NCBI RefSeq assembly: GCF_000819745.1
Contig: NZ_CDDA01000020.1
Span: 1-64,000, forward strand
Length of the DNA stretch: 64,000 bases
Source of the DNA: Aeromonas bestiarum
GTDB lineage: Bacteria; Pseudomonadota; Gammaproteobacteria; Enterobacterales; Aeromonadaceae
Direction: 5' to 3'
How positions within the stretch are numbered: the first letter of the stretch is position 1; every line of letters begins with the position of its first letter. Shown piece after piece: positions 63,542-64,000 of the stretch. Made by a program: the position numbers and the translations under genes. The notes beneath the pieces are model-generated. The model searched no databases. It was not told the DNA's origin and saw only the letters and a list, made by a program, of their open reading frames with translations.

Positions 63542-64000
63542 AATCTCTCTTCCACCCTTATATACCGGCCAGGCCATATGCCCGGACCAATTCAACATAT
63601 CGTTTGTTTTCTGTCAGATAGGCAGCATCGCTGGACGATACCGTCACTCAAGTGATGACTGCACCCGGTTCAGTCGGCCTGCTGGCCAAAGCCCCGCTTT
63701 CAGATTTTGCCCGCAATAGTAACAGTTGGCGCGAACGAGCGCACATCTTCCTGCCCGTTCAGCCTTCACCCAGGGCCTGGACCGAAGGATTAACTTACAC
63801 GAGGCAGACCTTGGCCAGCGAGCGAGCAGGAACGGCAGGGTGTCTGTGCCCATGGCGCGATCGCAGCAGGAATGCGGGTTTGCCGCGATGTGACACCCTT
63901 TGTCAGCCGTGGCGCCAGCATTCCACCCAAATGGGGGGGTATGGCTAGTCATTTGTATTGCTTGGGAAATTGGTGAGTTTCAAAGGAGGCACACTTGTGT
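63542..64000. other. Upstream region of ssb and window edge
   Basis: No convincing gene is visible. At the right edge AAAGGAGG (about 63980-63987) is followed by TTG/GTG codons, so a rightward gene probably starts at or just past the window end. In E. coli uvrA is divergent from ssb, but the sequence here cannot show what the next gene is. Confidence 0.4.

Noticed and set aside
63600-63690. LexA (SOS) boxes upstream of ssb
   Set aside because: CTG...CAG pairs near 63617 and 63659 have nine, not ten, bases between them and poor flanks.
63652-63952. Short open frames on both strands right of ssb
   Set aside because: No ribosome site, no domain and arginine/serine-rich shadow composition; left as intergenic.

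Overview
The window looks like chromosomal DNA of an Aeromonas-type gammaproteobacterium. It is GC-rich throughout, and its genes match gammaproteobacterial orthologues closely in length and active-site position (DhaK, GldA, YdiK, YhaJ, YjbD, RecBCD, SSB). I could run no searches, so the genus is an inference. I saw no rRNA, tRNA, CRISPR array, transposase or integrase.

Layout. 0.1-2 kb: a cupin protein and a purine permease behind a PurR-like box. 2.1-8 kb: a dihydroxyacetone/glycerol module (dhaKLM, gldA, and the activator dhaR reading the other way). 8-11.4 kb: a LysR regulator divergent from an exported agmatine-deiminase-like enzyme, then an accessory gene coding for 12 Tyr-Thr/Ser-Gly-Pro-Gly-Gly-Gly octapeptides, flanked by integron-cassette-like signals and a degenerate direct repeat. 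11.4-17.7 kb: a YdiK-like permease coupled to a NUDIX-PAP2 fusion, a solute-binding protein, a repeat-rich lipoprotein, a DUF1496 protein and a decaying tandem repeat of a mini-ORF plus terminator. 17.7-24.6 kb: catalase, acetyltransferase, AraC-GyrI regulator, EamA exporter, DUF2214 protein, diguanylate cyclase and HAD phosphatase. 24.7-30.4 kb: an ABC importer operon carrying an alkaline-phosphatase-superfamily enzyme, divergent from a GntR/UTRA regulator, probably for an organophosphorus nutrient. 30.5-34.4 kb: an XRE regulator and a yhaJ / small secreted protein / pirin / DoxX (yqjF-like) group.

34.6-43.7 kb is recC-recB-recD, its genes overlapping by 1 to 4 bases. Directly behind recD is a 2.3 kb AT-rich island (43.7-46.0 kb) of two translationally coupled genes: one with a DGQHR/ParB-like motif, one with a C-terminal HEPN-type R-x4-H motif. 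I see no known named system in this pair, and it is the best candidate in the window for an undescribed (possibly anti-phage) system. Large palindromic repeats follow it.

46.3-64 kb: glyoxalase/AraC pair, PAS-GGDEF cyclase, BamE-like secreted protein, chemoreceptor, and an envelope-stress-like cluster. In that cluster two small exported proteins share a duplicated 66 bp promoter module beside an OmpR-type two-component system. Then come a periplasmic-binding-domain GGDEF cyclase, a Fur-type TonB receptor, a cold-shock protein, a YjbD-like protein, a CDF metal exporter, a 41-residue basic protein, a solute-binding protein and ssb. The three diguanylate cyclases, the chemoreceptor and the sensor kinase indicate strong investment in environmental sensing.
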